Positions 44,801 through 59,200 of a DNA stretch of 64,000 nucleotides are shown here, piece by piece. Each line of letters begins with the position of its first letter. Position 1 is the first letter of the stretch. A program made the position numbers and the translations under genes. The notes below the pieces were generated by a model. That model worked only from the letters and a program-made list of their open reading frames with translations, searched no databases and was not told the origin of the DNA. This stretch comes from Synaphobranchus kaupii (lineage: Eukaryota > Chordata > Actinopteri > Anguilliformes > Synaphobranchidae): the NCBI GenBank assembly GCA_029718625.1, contig CM056395.1, positions 26,282,160-26,346,159 on the forward strand, written 5' to 3'.

Positions 44801-44836
44801 ATGAGAAAAGCCTTAACGGCCCAACAAGCGCAATGA
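44801..44836 (+). CDS. Upstream ORF of SEC24D, 11 codons
   Basis: ATG at 44801 (G at -3) reads [11 protein letters not shown] and stops at TGA 44834-44836. The stop overlaps the SEC24D start codon in the sequence ATGA, in another frame. Since both lie in the ATG exon, every SEC24D transcript using this exon carries it. A termination-reinitiation control is inferred. Confidence 0.55.
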   Translation: MRKALTAQQAQ

Positions 44837-44980
44837 GTCAACAGGGCTATGTGGCGACGCCGCCGTACTCACAGGCCCAGCCTGGTATGGGGGGGTACCA
44901 GCCAGGCTTTGGAGCCCCACCAGCTCAGCCCCTGTACGGGCACTATGGACCCCCTCATTCGTACCCCTCCGGACAGCTGG
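44833..44980 (+). CDS. SEC24D: SEC24D exon 2, first coding exon
   Basis: The acceptor CTGTTCCGCAG ends at 44775; 57 nt of 5' UTR precede the ATG. It encodes [20 protein letters not shown] through SYPSGQL, with donor GG|GTAAGG at 44981 (phase 1). Confidence 0.95.
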
Positions 44981-47170
44981 GTAAGGGTGTTCCGTGGGAT
45001 CGGGGGGGGAATGTAGTGGGATCGGCTCTTTTGGGGTTTCGCGCCAACATCTACTCTTAATTATTTAATTCGCCCCAATCATTTATATCTGACATTCCAG
45101 TGAAATTTCTTGATGTTAATGAATGACGGTTGATGACGGTTTTTTGTGTCCCTATGTTAACCATTTAGCTGTGGTCTAATCTACGAGCGAACCCACATTT
45201 GTGTGTATAGCTAATCAGCTAATAGAGTCAGGGGTTTGTGGTGGGAGAAAAAAAAGTTCCACACACACACACACCAGCCCTCCAGGAACGAAACTGCCCA
45301 TCCCTGGCTTACATAGTATTAGCACCTCTCATCTGGCAGCTGGTTCTGCAGGCTTTATATCCGTCTGCTTGCAGGATAATCAATAATCGCCGCACACTTC
45401 TGGCCGTTTGTTTTTAGCGACGCTCCTTATTATATTATTTGACGTTTGACTGAGGCGTTTGTATTTCAGGCGGGCTCAAAACCGCTCCCTCCTTGGCCTC
45501 TCCCGTCCTTCTGCCCCCCAGCCCCGCTCACTTCAGCCCCAGCGGCCTTCAAAATGGAGGTCACTCCCAGAGGTAATGGAGACGTGGTCGGACGATGCGC
45601 TTGTCCAGGATCCGGGGAGATCCGCCAGACATGTTGCTTGTTTTTAATGTGTCCTTTGGCTGCTGCTGCAGCTAGCAGAAAGCTTAATCTGGCACTTCCT
45701 GGGCAAGCTGCAAAAACACAAAGCTATAACTTCAAAAAAACTTTGGTGATGTGATATGTTTGCTATGGAGTGGATAGTTTACACTGCTTCTGGAAGATGG
45801 AATAGAATTGATTGACTGCCAGATGTTTTGTGACCATTACATATTGTGTCTTTAGAACTTAGGGGTGGATCATATGGCCAAAAAATAATTTTTTTCAGCT
45901 GTTCGGGCCGTAAAATATGTATATCACAATATTTAGTGTTAATATGGTTAAGAAACAAAGTAATCCTGATAAAATGGTGAATAAACAAATGTTTTTGTTA
46001 GTATTGAGAAGTCCTTAGCTTGAGTAACTGTCCTTAACACAGCTATTTCTTAATAGTCCGGAAACAATGGGGCATGTGTTTTCAAAGGTATATAGGCTAC
46101 ATGCTAATGTAGATTAACCCTGTTCTTTCACAGCAGTGTATTTCTGTTACTCATGAAAACCATGAAACCATGGTTACGGCAGAATGTTTCAGGACGGTTG
46201 TCATACCGCCATGCTGTGACAAGCCTAGTGCCTAAAGGCTACCAAAATAATTGATAAAGTGGCAAAACTATGCATGTTTACTACAGTTCAACTTCAGTAT
46301 ATTGATGAAATTTGTTTCCATTGGTTGAATATTTTCTATATATATATATATGTATATATTATTGCAGCTAATCAAAGCAAGGAACACTAGTTACATGTTA
46401 GCTAGTTAGCAGTCATACCTGGAGTAGCTTTACTGGTTAGTTTGAAGGACGATAATAATAATAATAATAATAAAACTTTATTTGTATAGCACATTTCATA
46501 CAAGGATTGTAGCTCAAAGTGCTTTACATAATAATATAAAAGACAGTGTAAGGCAAGCAGCAGGTGCAGTTCATATAGTGGGAAAGGTATAAAATAATAA
46601 TCAACATCATATCAGATCCTAATGTTCTAATAGGTTACTTAGTTACCATAATCTCGTTTCAAATAAACATTAACACATTAATCAACATCATATCAGATCC
46701 TAGTGTTCTAATAGGTTACTTGAGTTACCATAATCTCATTACAACATTAACATAAAGGATGGAATATAAATAGTGGATCTCCAAAATCTGCATGGACCGG
46801 TGTAGTAAAATGGCTGACACTGGTGGTGACGATATAAAATTGTTATACCTCCCACCCCTACTTTGAACGTCACTGTTTTTCCCCCCTTCAGGTTCCCTCC
46901 TCCCATGTCCACTCCCTCTGCGTCTCCCTATGGAGCGCCTCCTCCAGCTATGCTCCCCAGCCCCGCCTCCCCAGCCCAGGCCCCGCCCCCTACACATCAG
47001 CTCACCAACCAGCTGAGCGGCATGCAGATTAGCGGATACGGTACGTTTTCGACATCTTCGCTGGAATAAAACATTTTGAAGGGAAGGGAATGAGGTAAAT
47101 TTCGGATTTGAATGCAGCCCTGTTTTTCCCTCATTCTCTCTCTTTCTCTCTCTCTCTCTCTCTTTCTCTG

Positions 47171-47211
<41 letters not shown>

Positions 47212-48433
47212 GTCTCCAGGTCATGCTCCACCACAAGGCCCGCAGACACCTTCCAGCCCTGCCCCGCCTCCGGCTTTCCAGCATCCGCCCCCCATGTCAA
47301 CCGGGGCCCCTCCCCCCATGGGCGCCATGACGACAGCCCCACCAATGGGAGCGCCCGGGCACTTCCCGGGCCCATCCCCTCTGGGAGGTGGGGGCTTCCA
47401 GCAGCCTCCTGGCCCAATGGGGCCTCAGGGATTTCCAGCACAGCCAGGTGAGGAACCGTCGACTGTAGAAAAACATGGACAACGTGACTGTGACATCACC
47501 CACCGTCTTTCCGTGGGCCTGTGAAAAGCGTTTTGTTGTGCAAAAATTGGAACCAGAGAGTGCGCAGTAGGGACTGTCACGGATTGGGTTCGGGGTAACG
47601 GGGTAAAAAACAACATAATAACTTAACAAATCGGCACACGGGGAGACATCAGACGAATAAAAAGCACATATTATGACTACATATTCTCATGGGGAAAAAT
47701 AGTATAGACTTCGTATTTTAACCGCATTTGATAATACCTTTGACTCGCATTGAAAAAGAAGCCTGTACTGGAGCCGACCGCAGTGAGAAACTTCTCTTGC
47801 CACTCTCCAGCCAAACCAGGAAGTGAGCTCCAAAAACGAAGCCCGGTTTTGGCCCCTTGGGGATGGCCAGTGACTTTACACACATTTCTTTGCTGGCGTT
47901 TAGCAGACGCTGGCAGAGGCCAGCTCTGGGCTCTGTCTCTGGTAACGTTTGCTCACACACCCCTGCTGCAGTAGCTCCACCCTCTCTAAAGGCTATCGGG
48001 TATTTGCTGAACTTCAGCCAGGCCTGATTACCGTTGCGATTGATGTCATAGAACTTTGGCACTATTGGCTTTTCTTAGGCCCCCCCCCCCCCCACTTATG
48101 TGTGAAAATACAGGCCTGTATTCAATCCACTTTTGTCCTTAACTTTGACTAAAAGTTAAGGACAAATGCAAACATTGTACCTTTTCTTCACAAACTCAGT
48201 TTAACTATGCTTGTGAAGAAGATAAGACAATGCTTGCTTTTAATTGTTAATAAAACCTAAAGACAAATGTCGATCGAATTCCAGCCACAGTATTTATTTA
48301 GTCTTTATTATAGCACTGCTTTATATATGATTCCCATTTCCATTGCGTAAGATTATTTTTATTATTTTAGCTCTTTATTCTGTTTTAATATTGCCTTGTA
48401 CTTTCTCCTTGGTTTTCCTGAAAGGTACAGTTT

Positions 48434-48475
<42 letters not shown>

Positions 48476-49550
48476 GTTGTTCTGGGTAAGATCACCAGTT
48501 GAATGAACCGGTGTGTAATTTGAGTGTGACTCGTGTGTGGTCCGGTTCAGGTCCGTATGGTGGGCAGATGACTGGACCCCAGCCTGGTTTTCCGGGTGCA
48601 TTCCCAGCTGAAGCAGCACAGATGACTGGACCCCAGCCTGGTTTTCCAGGTGCATTCCCGGCCGGAGCGGCACAGATGACTGGACCCCAGCCTGGTTTTC
48701 CAGGTGCATTCCCGCCCGGAGCGTCACAGATGGCCGGGCCTCCGCAGAAGAAACTGGATCCCGACTCCATTCCCAGTCCAGTGAGTCTAGAGCCAGCCCC
48801 ACACCTGTACTGTGTGCGTGTGTGTGTGTGCATACCTGTACTGTGTGCGTGTGTGTGTGTGCATACCTGTACTGTGTGCGTGTGTGCCTGTGTGCCTGTG
48901 TGCGTGTGTGCGTGCGTGTGTGTGTGCATGTTTTGTTCCTGTCTTTGGTATCCTTACACCTCCATATTGCTTTTTTTTAAAGAAAAAGAAAAAAGTCAAT
49001 TTGCCAAGAAAAATAAATGTCAGTCACTGCCGATTCCTGGTGTGAGGGGAGGCTTTGAATGGTGCTTCTTCACTATTTTAGTATGTCATTTTAACTTGAA
49101 AGGAATTTGTTGTACTGTTTGAAATCATTTTGTTATACTTTATTATGTATATGGTGAATTGGGTATTTTCTGTATATAGATTCAGACATTACAGTAATGG
49201 CCACCAAGAAGATATTTTATTTCCACACAGGGCTTCAGGAATTTTTTTATGTGGTTTTACGTACTTTCTGTACTTCAGCCAAATTAACAGATTACGAGTT
49301 CTTTGCATTATAAACCAGTTTAAGCCCACATGCAGCATTGCGGCCTGTTCAAAGTAAGAGAGAACATGTTATGATGAGTCACCAGTGGACACGCTAATGT
49401 GTTTGGTTCTTGACTGACATCAGGGAAATTATGAATGCCTTTTAGGGGAAAAGCAAAGGGGCCCATTATCTTTGTTACGTAAGTATAGTAAAGCGTTTGC
49501 TGGAAATATCCTCTTTGGGCCATAGACAGGGTCTTGATATAACTGAAGCT

Positions 49551-49581
<31 letters not shown>

Positions 49582-52500
49582 CCCACCCTTGATGTCATCA
49601 GTGTGCACATTCTTGGACTGTAGATGTCCATTTTTGATGATGTCACACATGTAATTAGCATGGTTAGAGTTTTCTTCTTTCTGTTCCCCAGACTCAGGTG
49701 ATTGAGGATGACCAGGCCAAACGTGGAGGCCAGGTTTACGCCACTAACCTGCGGGGCCAGGTACCCCCTTTGGTTACCACAGACTTTGTGGTTCAGGATC
49801 AAGGTGAGTCACGCAACAACAAAAAAACAAAACAGAAAAATCAATACCCAGAAAGTAATTGTCTTTTTCCTTCTAGATTTCTTCTAAAATGAAACCTTTG
49901 TGAATGTTGCCTGATTGCGTTATTGTCAAAAATCTAGTTAAATCTAGTTAAATCTTTTCTTGTGAAGAACATCATATTTTGTTGACTAATTATTGCTGCT
50001 GTACTTTTTGTACTAATGTTTTGGAACGCTGCTAGAAGCCAGGAAAATCATTCACAACAAAATATGTCTTTTTTTTGTAACTGGAAGTTTTTCTTACAAA
50101 CATGGAAAAAAAAAAAAAAAAAACCCTCTTTGACGAATGGAAACTCACAATCTGTTTCTTATTAGTTCTGTGTCCTCGGTTCATGAACATTAAAAGTCAG
50201 TTGATTTATAACAGTTGATTCTAGTGCCTTTGGTGTTTTTCTTTCAGGCAATGCCAGTCCTCGCTACATACGATGTACGGCCTACTCTTTCCCCTGCACG
50301 GCGGACCTTGCCAAGCAGTGCAAAGTGCCCCTGGCCGCCATTATCAAACCCTTCGCCACACTCCCCAAAAATGAAGTGAGCCTCACCTCAGTGCCTCTGA
50401 ATTTTCTCACTGATGACCCCCAAAACAGCAATGCATCATTGTCCAAAAAAAACAACATTATATCACTGTAGCAGAAATCTAATTCAGTGGCAGTAGATAC
50501 GTTTTAACATTTAACCAACTGCATATTTCTTAAAAAAAACATGGCATTTCTATTTAAAGACATTAAAATTTTGTCTTTTTTAACTGATATTCCCAGTTTT
50601 GCAGGTATAAATGTGAATTTGAAGTGTTTATTGTCGCTCAGAAAGGCAAGCGGTTCAGTGCAGGGCCTTGCATTAAGCTTGTGTGGCCCTTAAATGTTCC
50701 CGCAAAGTTTCCATCTTCTTGTAAAAAGATGAGCGCTGCGAGCCGGAGGCCTTTTAAGGAAATCTCAGCGTGCCTCACCTCACAGAAAGTAAATTCGCGA
50801 AAGTGTCACATCTGAGCAGAACGGAGTGGATGACAGGGATTAAAACATTGTGTCAGACAGAGCAAGGCCAAAAATACATCTGAGAAGACGTTTTTTTCCG
50901 TTAATCCTTTCGTCGAAGTTAGTTTCCGAACAAGATAGCTGTTAAGACGAAACACACCATTCATCACACATTCATTATGTCTTTGTGAAGGAAAACATCT
51001 AATGGATTTCTACAACCACGTCATAAATTGCATTAAAAAAATAATATATATCAGTATTTTTGATGGAGATTAAATGTATTTTTTAATCACACATGTTTTC
51101 CACTTAAGCCTGAACTTCAGGGTTGTGTTTGGACATCTTTTTTTAAACAGTTTCACTGTATATCTGATTGAGATTCCCCTTGAGTAAACAAATCTAATTT
51201 TAAACTCTCAGTTTAAGAACATGAACTCTTTTGGACGCGGGCTGACAGCAGGGGGGGAAAAAACGACTATTCTTTGGAATACACACAGAGAGCCGTACAG
51301 TAGAGTTGTGAAGCGGTTTGATCTTGTTTATACAGTATGTAAAGGATCTTTATCAGAAACATGACGATGAGTGATCAAGATTCTAGCTTTTAGCTGCATT
51401 TCTATATCGGCTATTTTCTGTTTACACAGCTGCATGCGATTGACCCTAGTGTCTTTGTAACAGTCATGGATGAATGGCCCGCTATTATTTTACTGTAGGA
51501 TTGGGAAGCGACGGGTGGGTGCTGTTTCCCCCCTTCACACTGTGTACATGTACTGGAAGGAAGGAGGGTATCTGTGGAAGGGGGTCTTTTTGGAAGGGGG
51601 TGTTGCTGTAGAAATAAGGGTGGTCTGTGTGGAAGGGTGTGTTGCTGTAGAATTTAAGGGGGTCTTTGTAGAAGGGGTGTTGCTAAAGAATTGGGGGTGT
51701 CTTTGTAGAAGGGGTGTTGCTGAAAGAATTGAGGGTGGTTTTTGTGGAAGGGGGTGTTGCTGTAGAAATAAGGTGGGTCTTTTTGGAAGGGGGTGTTTCT
51801 GTAGAAATCAGGGGGGTTTGTATGGAAGGGGGTGTTGCTGTAGAATTTAAGGGGGTCTTTGTAGAAGGCGGTGTTGCTGTAGAATTAAGGTGGGTCTGCG
51901 TAGCAGGGGGTGTTGCTGTAGAATTTAAGGGGGTCTTTGTAGAAGGGGTGTTGCAGAATATATGGTTCCTGAGATAAAGACCAGAGACTCTACAGGGTGT
52001 CAGGTGTCTATAGAAGGTCTATGGAAGGTGTAGACCCATGGAGGTCTGTATGGACAGGGCCATGTGGATCCTTATGTGAGTTCTTTGTGCAAGGCATGGC
52101 CTTTTTCTGGAAGGTAGGGACATTTTTCTCTGGGTTATGTTGAATATTTTTTATGTTATAAAAGGGTTTGAGGATTGAGCAGCCTAGGGCTCCTTTGGAA
52201 TGCACAGTATGTGAACAAGAAAAATGTGGAGGGGAAAAAAAGAAACGATCAGTGTCCGTTATCAGTGATTTGAGGTAGCAGGTGTGTTTTCACACTGTTT
52301 TAAAAAGATAACGGCAGATAATCCCCATAACTGAGCTTTCTTCTAAGGCAGAGGAATGAGCAACAAGTCAAACCTGTTTTCATCTTGATTTGACAATGTG
52401 CAGATTTACATTATAGGCACAACCTGTCACATTGTTTGACAGGTTAGGCTACACTTGAAATATGAACAGATTAAAGGATGTCAACCTGTGTCAACCTGTC

Positions 52501-53184
52501 TATTATGAAAGCCTATTATGTAGACAGTTAAGGCATGACTGCAGAGGAATCAGGCTTGTCATACTCCTGATTCCCTTCTGAGTACATTTCATTTGAAATA
52601 ACAAATTTAACCGGTTACTTGTATTTCTGCCTTATTAAGTTTGGTGTCTGAGTTCTTTCTCCTAAGTCTAATCGTGCATAAATATGAACATTCTCCCACC
52701 CATAAAGTATGAATTAACTGACATGTAGTCATGGAAAGTGACTGTGGTTTTGTGGAAAAAGTTCAACAAAGATAATGAGTTTTTATTTAAAAATGGAATC
52801 GGCTGTCATAATATTGACCAATATCAAAGTGCCGTAACTGCCTTTTTCATTATTATAAACTGGGGTACTGGTTCGAAAGGGACCTCATGGGGAAGGCAAT
52901 CAGAAAGCAATGTAGGCTATATGAGAAATGAATGGAGTAGTTTCCTTGCCAGTCCAAAACAAAATTAGAAGTCTGGACCTGAGGCCTGTTCCAGGAAGCA
53001 GGATTACTGAGTTAGCTGGATAACTGCACTGAGTAAAACCCGGAACCCTCCCAAATTTGGAACATAGACTGAAGTAAAACAGAGCTGTTCCTGGTTTTAC
53101 TCAGTGCAGTTATCCAGTTAACTCAGTAATCCAGATTTCTTGTGGCGTTTGTGTGTGTGTGTGTGTGTGTGTCCGTCTGTCTGT

Positions 53185-53226
<42 letters not shown>

Positions 53227-56200
53227 TGTGAGCGTGTGTGCTTGCTGTTTATGATTCCTCTTGCCGCAGACCCCTCTGTACCTGGTGAATCACGGCGATT
53301 CCGGACCAATCAGATGCAACCGCTGCAAGGCCTACATGTGTCCCTTCATGCAGTTCATTGAGGGGGGGAGGCGCTACCGGTGCGGCTTCTGCAGCTGCGT
53401 AAACGAAGGTGGGCGAAAACGGCGTTCGACGAAGCCCGCCCTCACAGCGGGGACTCCCTCGCTCACTCTGTACGACGAGAATCAGGGTCACGCCCAACAA
53501 CCTGCGGCCACCCCCCCCCAGGGTCTAACCCCACGGCTCGACAGCAGCTTGTTTCAGTTACAGATATACCCCCAGGGTCTAACCCCACGGCTCCACAGCA
53601 GCTTGTTTCAGTTACAGATATACTGCTATATCTTTTTTTTTTTTTTTTTTTTTTTCAACCTAGGATAAGTTATGGTAATTTGATGCAAATACATTACTTG
53701 CATATATTTCATATTTTACATATTTACATTACATTTTAGATCCGAACGAGTAACGCGATTGGCCGAGACGCATTCCACCAGTGATGGTATTTAGCATAAC
53801 CGCACTGCCAGTGCATAGACACGTTCTATAGCGCGTTGCCTAGGAAGCATAAACAACAATAGCAACAGGTTTCTAGCAATTTGGCGAAGAATGAGTTAAT
53901 CAAAAGTTATTGCTTCAATATTTTTTCATGACTTACTAACGTTTATGTTAACATTGTTGTATAAAAGCATTTGAGGTTCGTGCGTTATTGGATATAATCA
54001 GTGCTGAGAGTACTTCACAACTCAACCTGCGGTCTCGTTGCTGCGACGTCACAGCAGTGCTTATATTTCCAATAACACGCTCCCTCTCGTGATCTATTGC
54101 TTAAATATACTAACAAGCACACACATGATTAATATAAATAGTTCAACCATTACTAGTCTGTAGTTAATATCTGAATATATACAAATATTGCTGGTCTACA
54201 CCCAGCCATATGAAAGACAATTAACCCTTTGAAGAGTAGCCTAGGCTTTTTGGGATGTTTTTTCAAAGTCAGTGTTCTAGAACTCCATTACTTTCAATTA
54301 CCAGTAGTGATTGTTACATCAGGATTAGAATGTTCCGTTAAGAACATTCTAATCACATATTTGTGATCTTACACCTTAAAGGGTTAAGTGCAATGCAGTG
54401 ATGCGCTTATTTTCATTCCGTGTTCTGATGTACAGTGTGACCCCTGCATGAACTGAACTTCGGTGCTGGTTGCTATGCAACAATACTAACAGGAAAAAAA
54501 TGTATTTCAAGCTTCTGAAATGTCACACGTAACGAGTGATAACTGAGTCTGGTCTTTACCCAGGCTTGTGTTTATCACATTCTCATGTTGGAAGAGTCAT
54601 TTTGTTGTACACACACAGTGCCGGCTTTCTATTTCCAACACCTGGACCACATCGGCCGACGGGTGGACTTCTACGAGAGGCCGGAGCTGTCTCTAGGATC
54701 CTACGAGATCGCTGCCACATTGGAGTACTGTAAGGTGGGTGTAGCCCAATGGTAACTGTGTTTTATCTGGTTATCAGGGTGTCGGGTTGCACATTAACAA
54801 TTGGTTAGCCTGTGCTTTGAAAACCTGTCTTAAGATATGCTTAGCACTGCATTTAGGGATTTCTCTATTGCAAATTCCTTTGACATTTTAAAGGAAGGCT
54901 TATCTTTCTTTTATGCCAATTTATTTTCTGTATAAGAGGTGGCTACACCTAGGACTAGGCCAAAACACAATGCACTTTTTCCTTAACCTTGAAGGACAAA
55001 ACCAGGAATTAATTCTTTTTTTTGCAGTTTTCCATTGTTGTAAAACACAGCGAGTTTGGCAGCTATATGAATTTTAAAAGTATGTTTAGTGAGTAAGGGA
55101 GGAAAAAATAGACCACACATTGACATACTTTCAGTATTCAAGGACAAGGACAGAATGCGCCGCTGTTAGATAAAAATCTGGGCCACGATAAAGCTTGTGG
55201 TGCTGTCGTTAGGAATTACTGTTAATTTGCGTCGTATCGTAGAGATGGGAGCTTTTGTGACCAGACGTAGGTTAGTAGGGAGGACATCTCCTCAGTATGG
55301 GAGCAGTTTGATGTAGAAAGGATCAACTCGCCCCTTCGGGAGGTCAGTCTGCTCCAGTGTGCAGGAGGGTTTGTTCTTGGCAGTCTCGCTACATTTCTTT
55401 GACTGTAAAATGAAGGAAAACGGCCCTGCCCGTGAAAGCGTACCGTCTTTTATTTGCAGAGAGACCTACTCGCTCGCTTACCAAGTGGCTCCCTCGGCAG
55501 TGAATAGGAGTACCTTTCCCTACCACAAGAGGGCGGAAAATGAAAACGCAAGTATAATTGATTTAGCCATTGAAAAGTGTCTGTTGGCCTCCTCAGAACA
55601 AGAAGCTGCCCAATCCTCCGGCCTTCATCTTCATGATTGACGTGTCCTACACCAACGTCCACAGTGGGCTGGTCCGACTGGTGTGTGAGGAACTGAAGAC
55701 CCTGCTGGACCACCTGCCCAGGTGCAGTACCTGCGCACGCACGGCTACACCTGTCTCAGTGGCCCCAGGATGCTCTTAACACCACTTAACACCAATTCTG
55801 TAGGGCTGAATGACACAGAATAGCAGGTGGGTTTTTTCCCTCATGAAACTGAAATGTGAAATTTTCTGTAGAAATTATTAGCCCTTTACAGTAGCACTAT
55901 CATTCAGTAGCTGTAGTGTAGTCGTTGAGGTTGATAGTCATGAAAAAAGATGTGGTTCCCTCAGCCTCCCAAGGAAGTAAAGGGGATTATTTTTGGGGAA
56001 CAGTAGTACAGAAAAAAAGCCCCCATGGTTAGTCACCTTCCTGGTTTTTGAGCCTTAACCCAGTTTAACTGCTCAGTCAGACCTAATGAAGGGAGAGCCG
56101 AACCGGAATGGAGAGTCGAGCCGGAATGGAGAAGCCTGTGCCTCCAGGGTCAGGCTGTTCAAACACAGCTCTGTGGAAGAGTGTGTCGGGGCACCTGCGA

Positions 56201-59200
56201 TTTAGAGAGCTGAGGCCCCTCACTGCCCTGTCTCTGGGGGCCTGAAAAAACAACTGGGGGGTTTGAGTTCAGATCCCAGGCCTAGAGGACTGCAAACACC
56301 CGCCCCCGGGCAAAAGAAGGGCCTCCAGGTACGAAACACGGCGCTCCGAAAAACAGCCGTTACCATCCTGATAAGGGATCACACTGGAACGCAGCCAAGG
56401 CCCATATGAGGACATCCCATATGGTACCGCAAGCTTAACTGGGCTGTCTTATCGTCAAAAAAAAAACCCCGCCCACAGACCAGCGGATACAAGGAGTTTA
56501 AAAAGGGAAAATGTTTTATTACACTTTAGCGTTGAGACCTGTGTGGTCTTTGCTAATGTGACCGCTGCACATTCTCTTTGTGTGGTTGTGGCGTGTTGGC
56601 GGGTAGTCGGCTTGTGGTTCGTACATCGCCTGATGAACTGATTTTATCTGATATCTTCTGTAAAAACTCCTCTGTGCGCACCTGAAGCACATGAGCTTGT
56701 AATCGCTACATTGGAATGAAAATCTCCTTGCTGCCAGGAAGTCGGTGTCAAGTCTCCTCCGGTTTTGCGCTTGGAAAGCCTTTGTTGCTAAGTAACTGAA
56801 CTAATGCAAAACACATTCGGGCCTCACATTGTTTTTTCTAAGATTTGCATGGTTCGGTCCTTTATATCTACTTGCAGGCCGTTGTTGTGAATGGGCTTAC
56901 TACTTTGATCATTATAAGCGGTCGATATTTCCTAATTTCTCGAGATTGAGAGTACCCAGTAAAACCGAAACAAATCCTCTCGTTTTGCCTTCTGTGTGGT
57001 GGCGTATATCTGGTTTCAGTCACGCACGTATTGTTGCGTAACAGAACCAGTTCAATATGGCAGTATGCTACAGGTTCACAGAGTTTATAGGTCTTAGGGA
57101 CAGAAGAAGAATGTATGTTCTGTATGAGTAGAAATCTCTTCAGGTTTGTCTTGTACAGTAGGTGGTGTTTGTTGGAGATGCCCTGGAATGGGTTATGTAT
57201 AAAAAGTGCTGTAATTTCCACATTGGACACCACAGTGTATAAAAATACCTTTTAATAAAAGCTGAGAATTTACACTTTAACCACGTGAATTGTTTGAGTA
57301 CATTATTATTATTATTATGAGTATAATCAGTGCCAGAATGGCCACCAACATTAATCTGAGCTTGTGTAAGGCAAGGTTATTATAGTGAACTGAAACTGAA
57401 ACTAAAAAAACAAAACATTTTAGTTAACTGAAATAAAAAAATAAAATAAAATTACTTCCAAAACTAAAACGAAACTAAAACTGTAATGTAGTGTTGCAAA
57501 ACTAACTGAAATAAAATAAAAATGACCATGAAATCTTTTTAGTTTTAGTTTCTGATCCTCCTCCTGACTATTGATAGCACAGAACTTTTTTTGTTTGGAT
57601 AATCCGGATTGCATATATTGTAATTTTAAACATTCAAAACACATATCTATTTGTCTCTCCCCCAACCCAACTATTGACTGTTATTAACTGAAATAAAAAT
57701 AAAAAATAAAACTAAAATTGGTTGAAAAACTAAAACTAAACTAAAACTATAAACACACTTTGAAAACAAACTAAAACTAAACAAAATTGGAAAGTGAAAT
57801 TAAAAAACAAATAAAAATAAAACTAAATTAAAAACTTAAAACTATAATAACCTTGGTGTAAGGTTATCCAATTTAAAACTTTCTAGTGGGTCTCATTGAG
57901 TTCCAATTTTAGTTAATTTTAAATAGATATTAATGTGAACTTTTTTGATAAATGCTCCTAACACCATGAGGCCCCTTTGAACATAGGCCTATAGGCCTGA
58001 TAGATGTACCATTGAGTTATTTCCATGGGAGAAAAAAGAGTTTTGAAGCAAAAAGCAAACTTTTTTAATGAGTTCTTGGCACAAGCTACTGCTGATGTTT
58101 TGTGTAAATACTTATATTTTGTGTTTGAAAATGTTGGAATGAAGTTCAGTGCTCGTCTGTGGAGACTGGGACAAGCCAAAATCGATTGGCTTGAGCCAAA
58201 ACAAAACAAAACAAAAAAAACCTCTTAAGAAAATACTCAAGTTTTAATTCAAACAGAGCTTCAGCCAAGTACCAATTGTGTATGTATGACACTGTGTTAT
58301 GACTCCGGAATTAAATGTTGTTCTAGCTAGAGGCAGTGGGGGACTGAATAAAGACATTTGAGGTGTAGATGTTGTTTGGGTTGGTCGTGTGGAAGCCATT
58401 TAGTTCCAAGACTCTCTTGACATAGTGCAGTAAGGGATCCGTTGACTGCATGCATCATTTCTGTGCTTACAGTTTGTGTTCACTGCAGCCTGGTGCTGGG
58501 CAGTGTCTGAATCAGCCCCCTTCCATACTATCGAGTATGCCTGTTGAGTACACTGCCTGTTGAGAAAGTTGTTAAGTAGGCGATATGTTCTCTAAATGTA
58601 GTGTACTTAAAACCCCTGGATGATATGCTTATTTCCAAGGTTTCGCTGAGTATATTTGGGAGCTTACTTTTCACGATGTAAACAAACATTTTGTTCCCAT
58701 AAATATGCTTTAAAAATAAGGTGCCGCTTTGCTGACAGTTTCCTTCAACAACAACAACAACAAGACCAACATGTGAGCATGGCCGCACAAGGGAAAAATA
58801 GTATGAAAATAGTATGGATGATATTTTTTGTATACTGCATGTCGCGTGCTAAACAGTATACAGTCAACAGTACACACTACACAGGACGCAGTAGATAGGG
58901 CTCTGATTCGGACACAGCAATAGGCCCAGGTCTCTCGATTCCCCTACTGTTCCCCTCTCTCCCAGTCCGGTGGAGAAACCTCCCTCTCCTCTCATTACAT
59001 TACATTACATTACAGGCATTTAGCAGACGCTCTTATCCAGAGCGACTTACACAACTTCTTATTACATTTATCCATCTGGATATATACTGAAGCAATTCAG
59101 GTTAAGTACCTTGCTCAAGGGTACAACGGCAGTGTCGTACCTGGGAATCGAACCTGCAACCTTTCGGTTACAAGTCCAGTTCCTTACCCATTATACTACA

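Larger units (their letters stand above)
50376..53269 (+). other. SEC24D: SEC24D intron 8
   Basis: Holds a 39-bp minisatellite (51558-51958), a palindromic MITE (52983-53145) and a (TG)n tract (53147-53222) leading into the exon 9 acceptor. The remaining sequence shows nothing assignable. Confidence 0.75.

Noticed and set aside
51470..51977. Open frames repeating VEGGVAVE
   Set aside because: By-product of the 39-bp minisatellite inside SEC24D intron 8.
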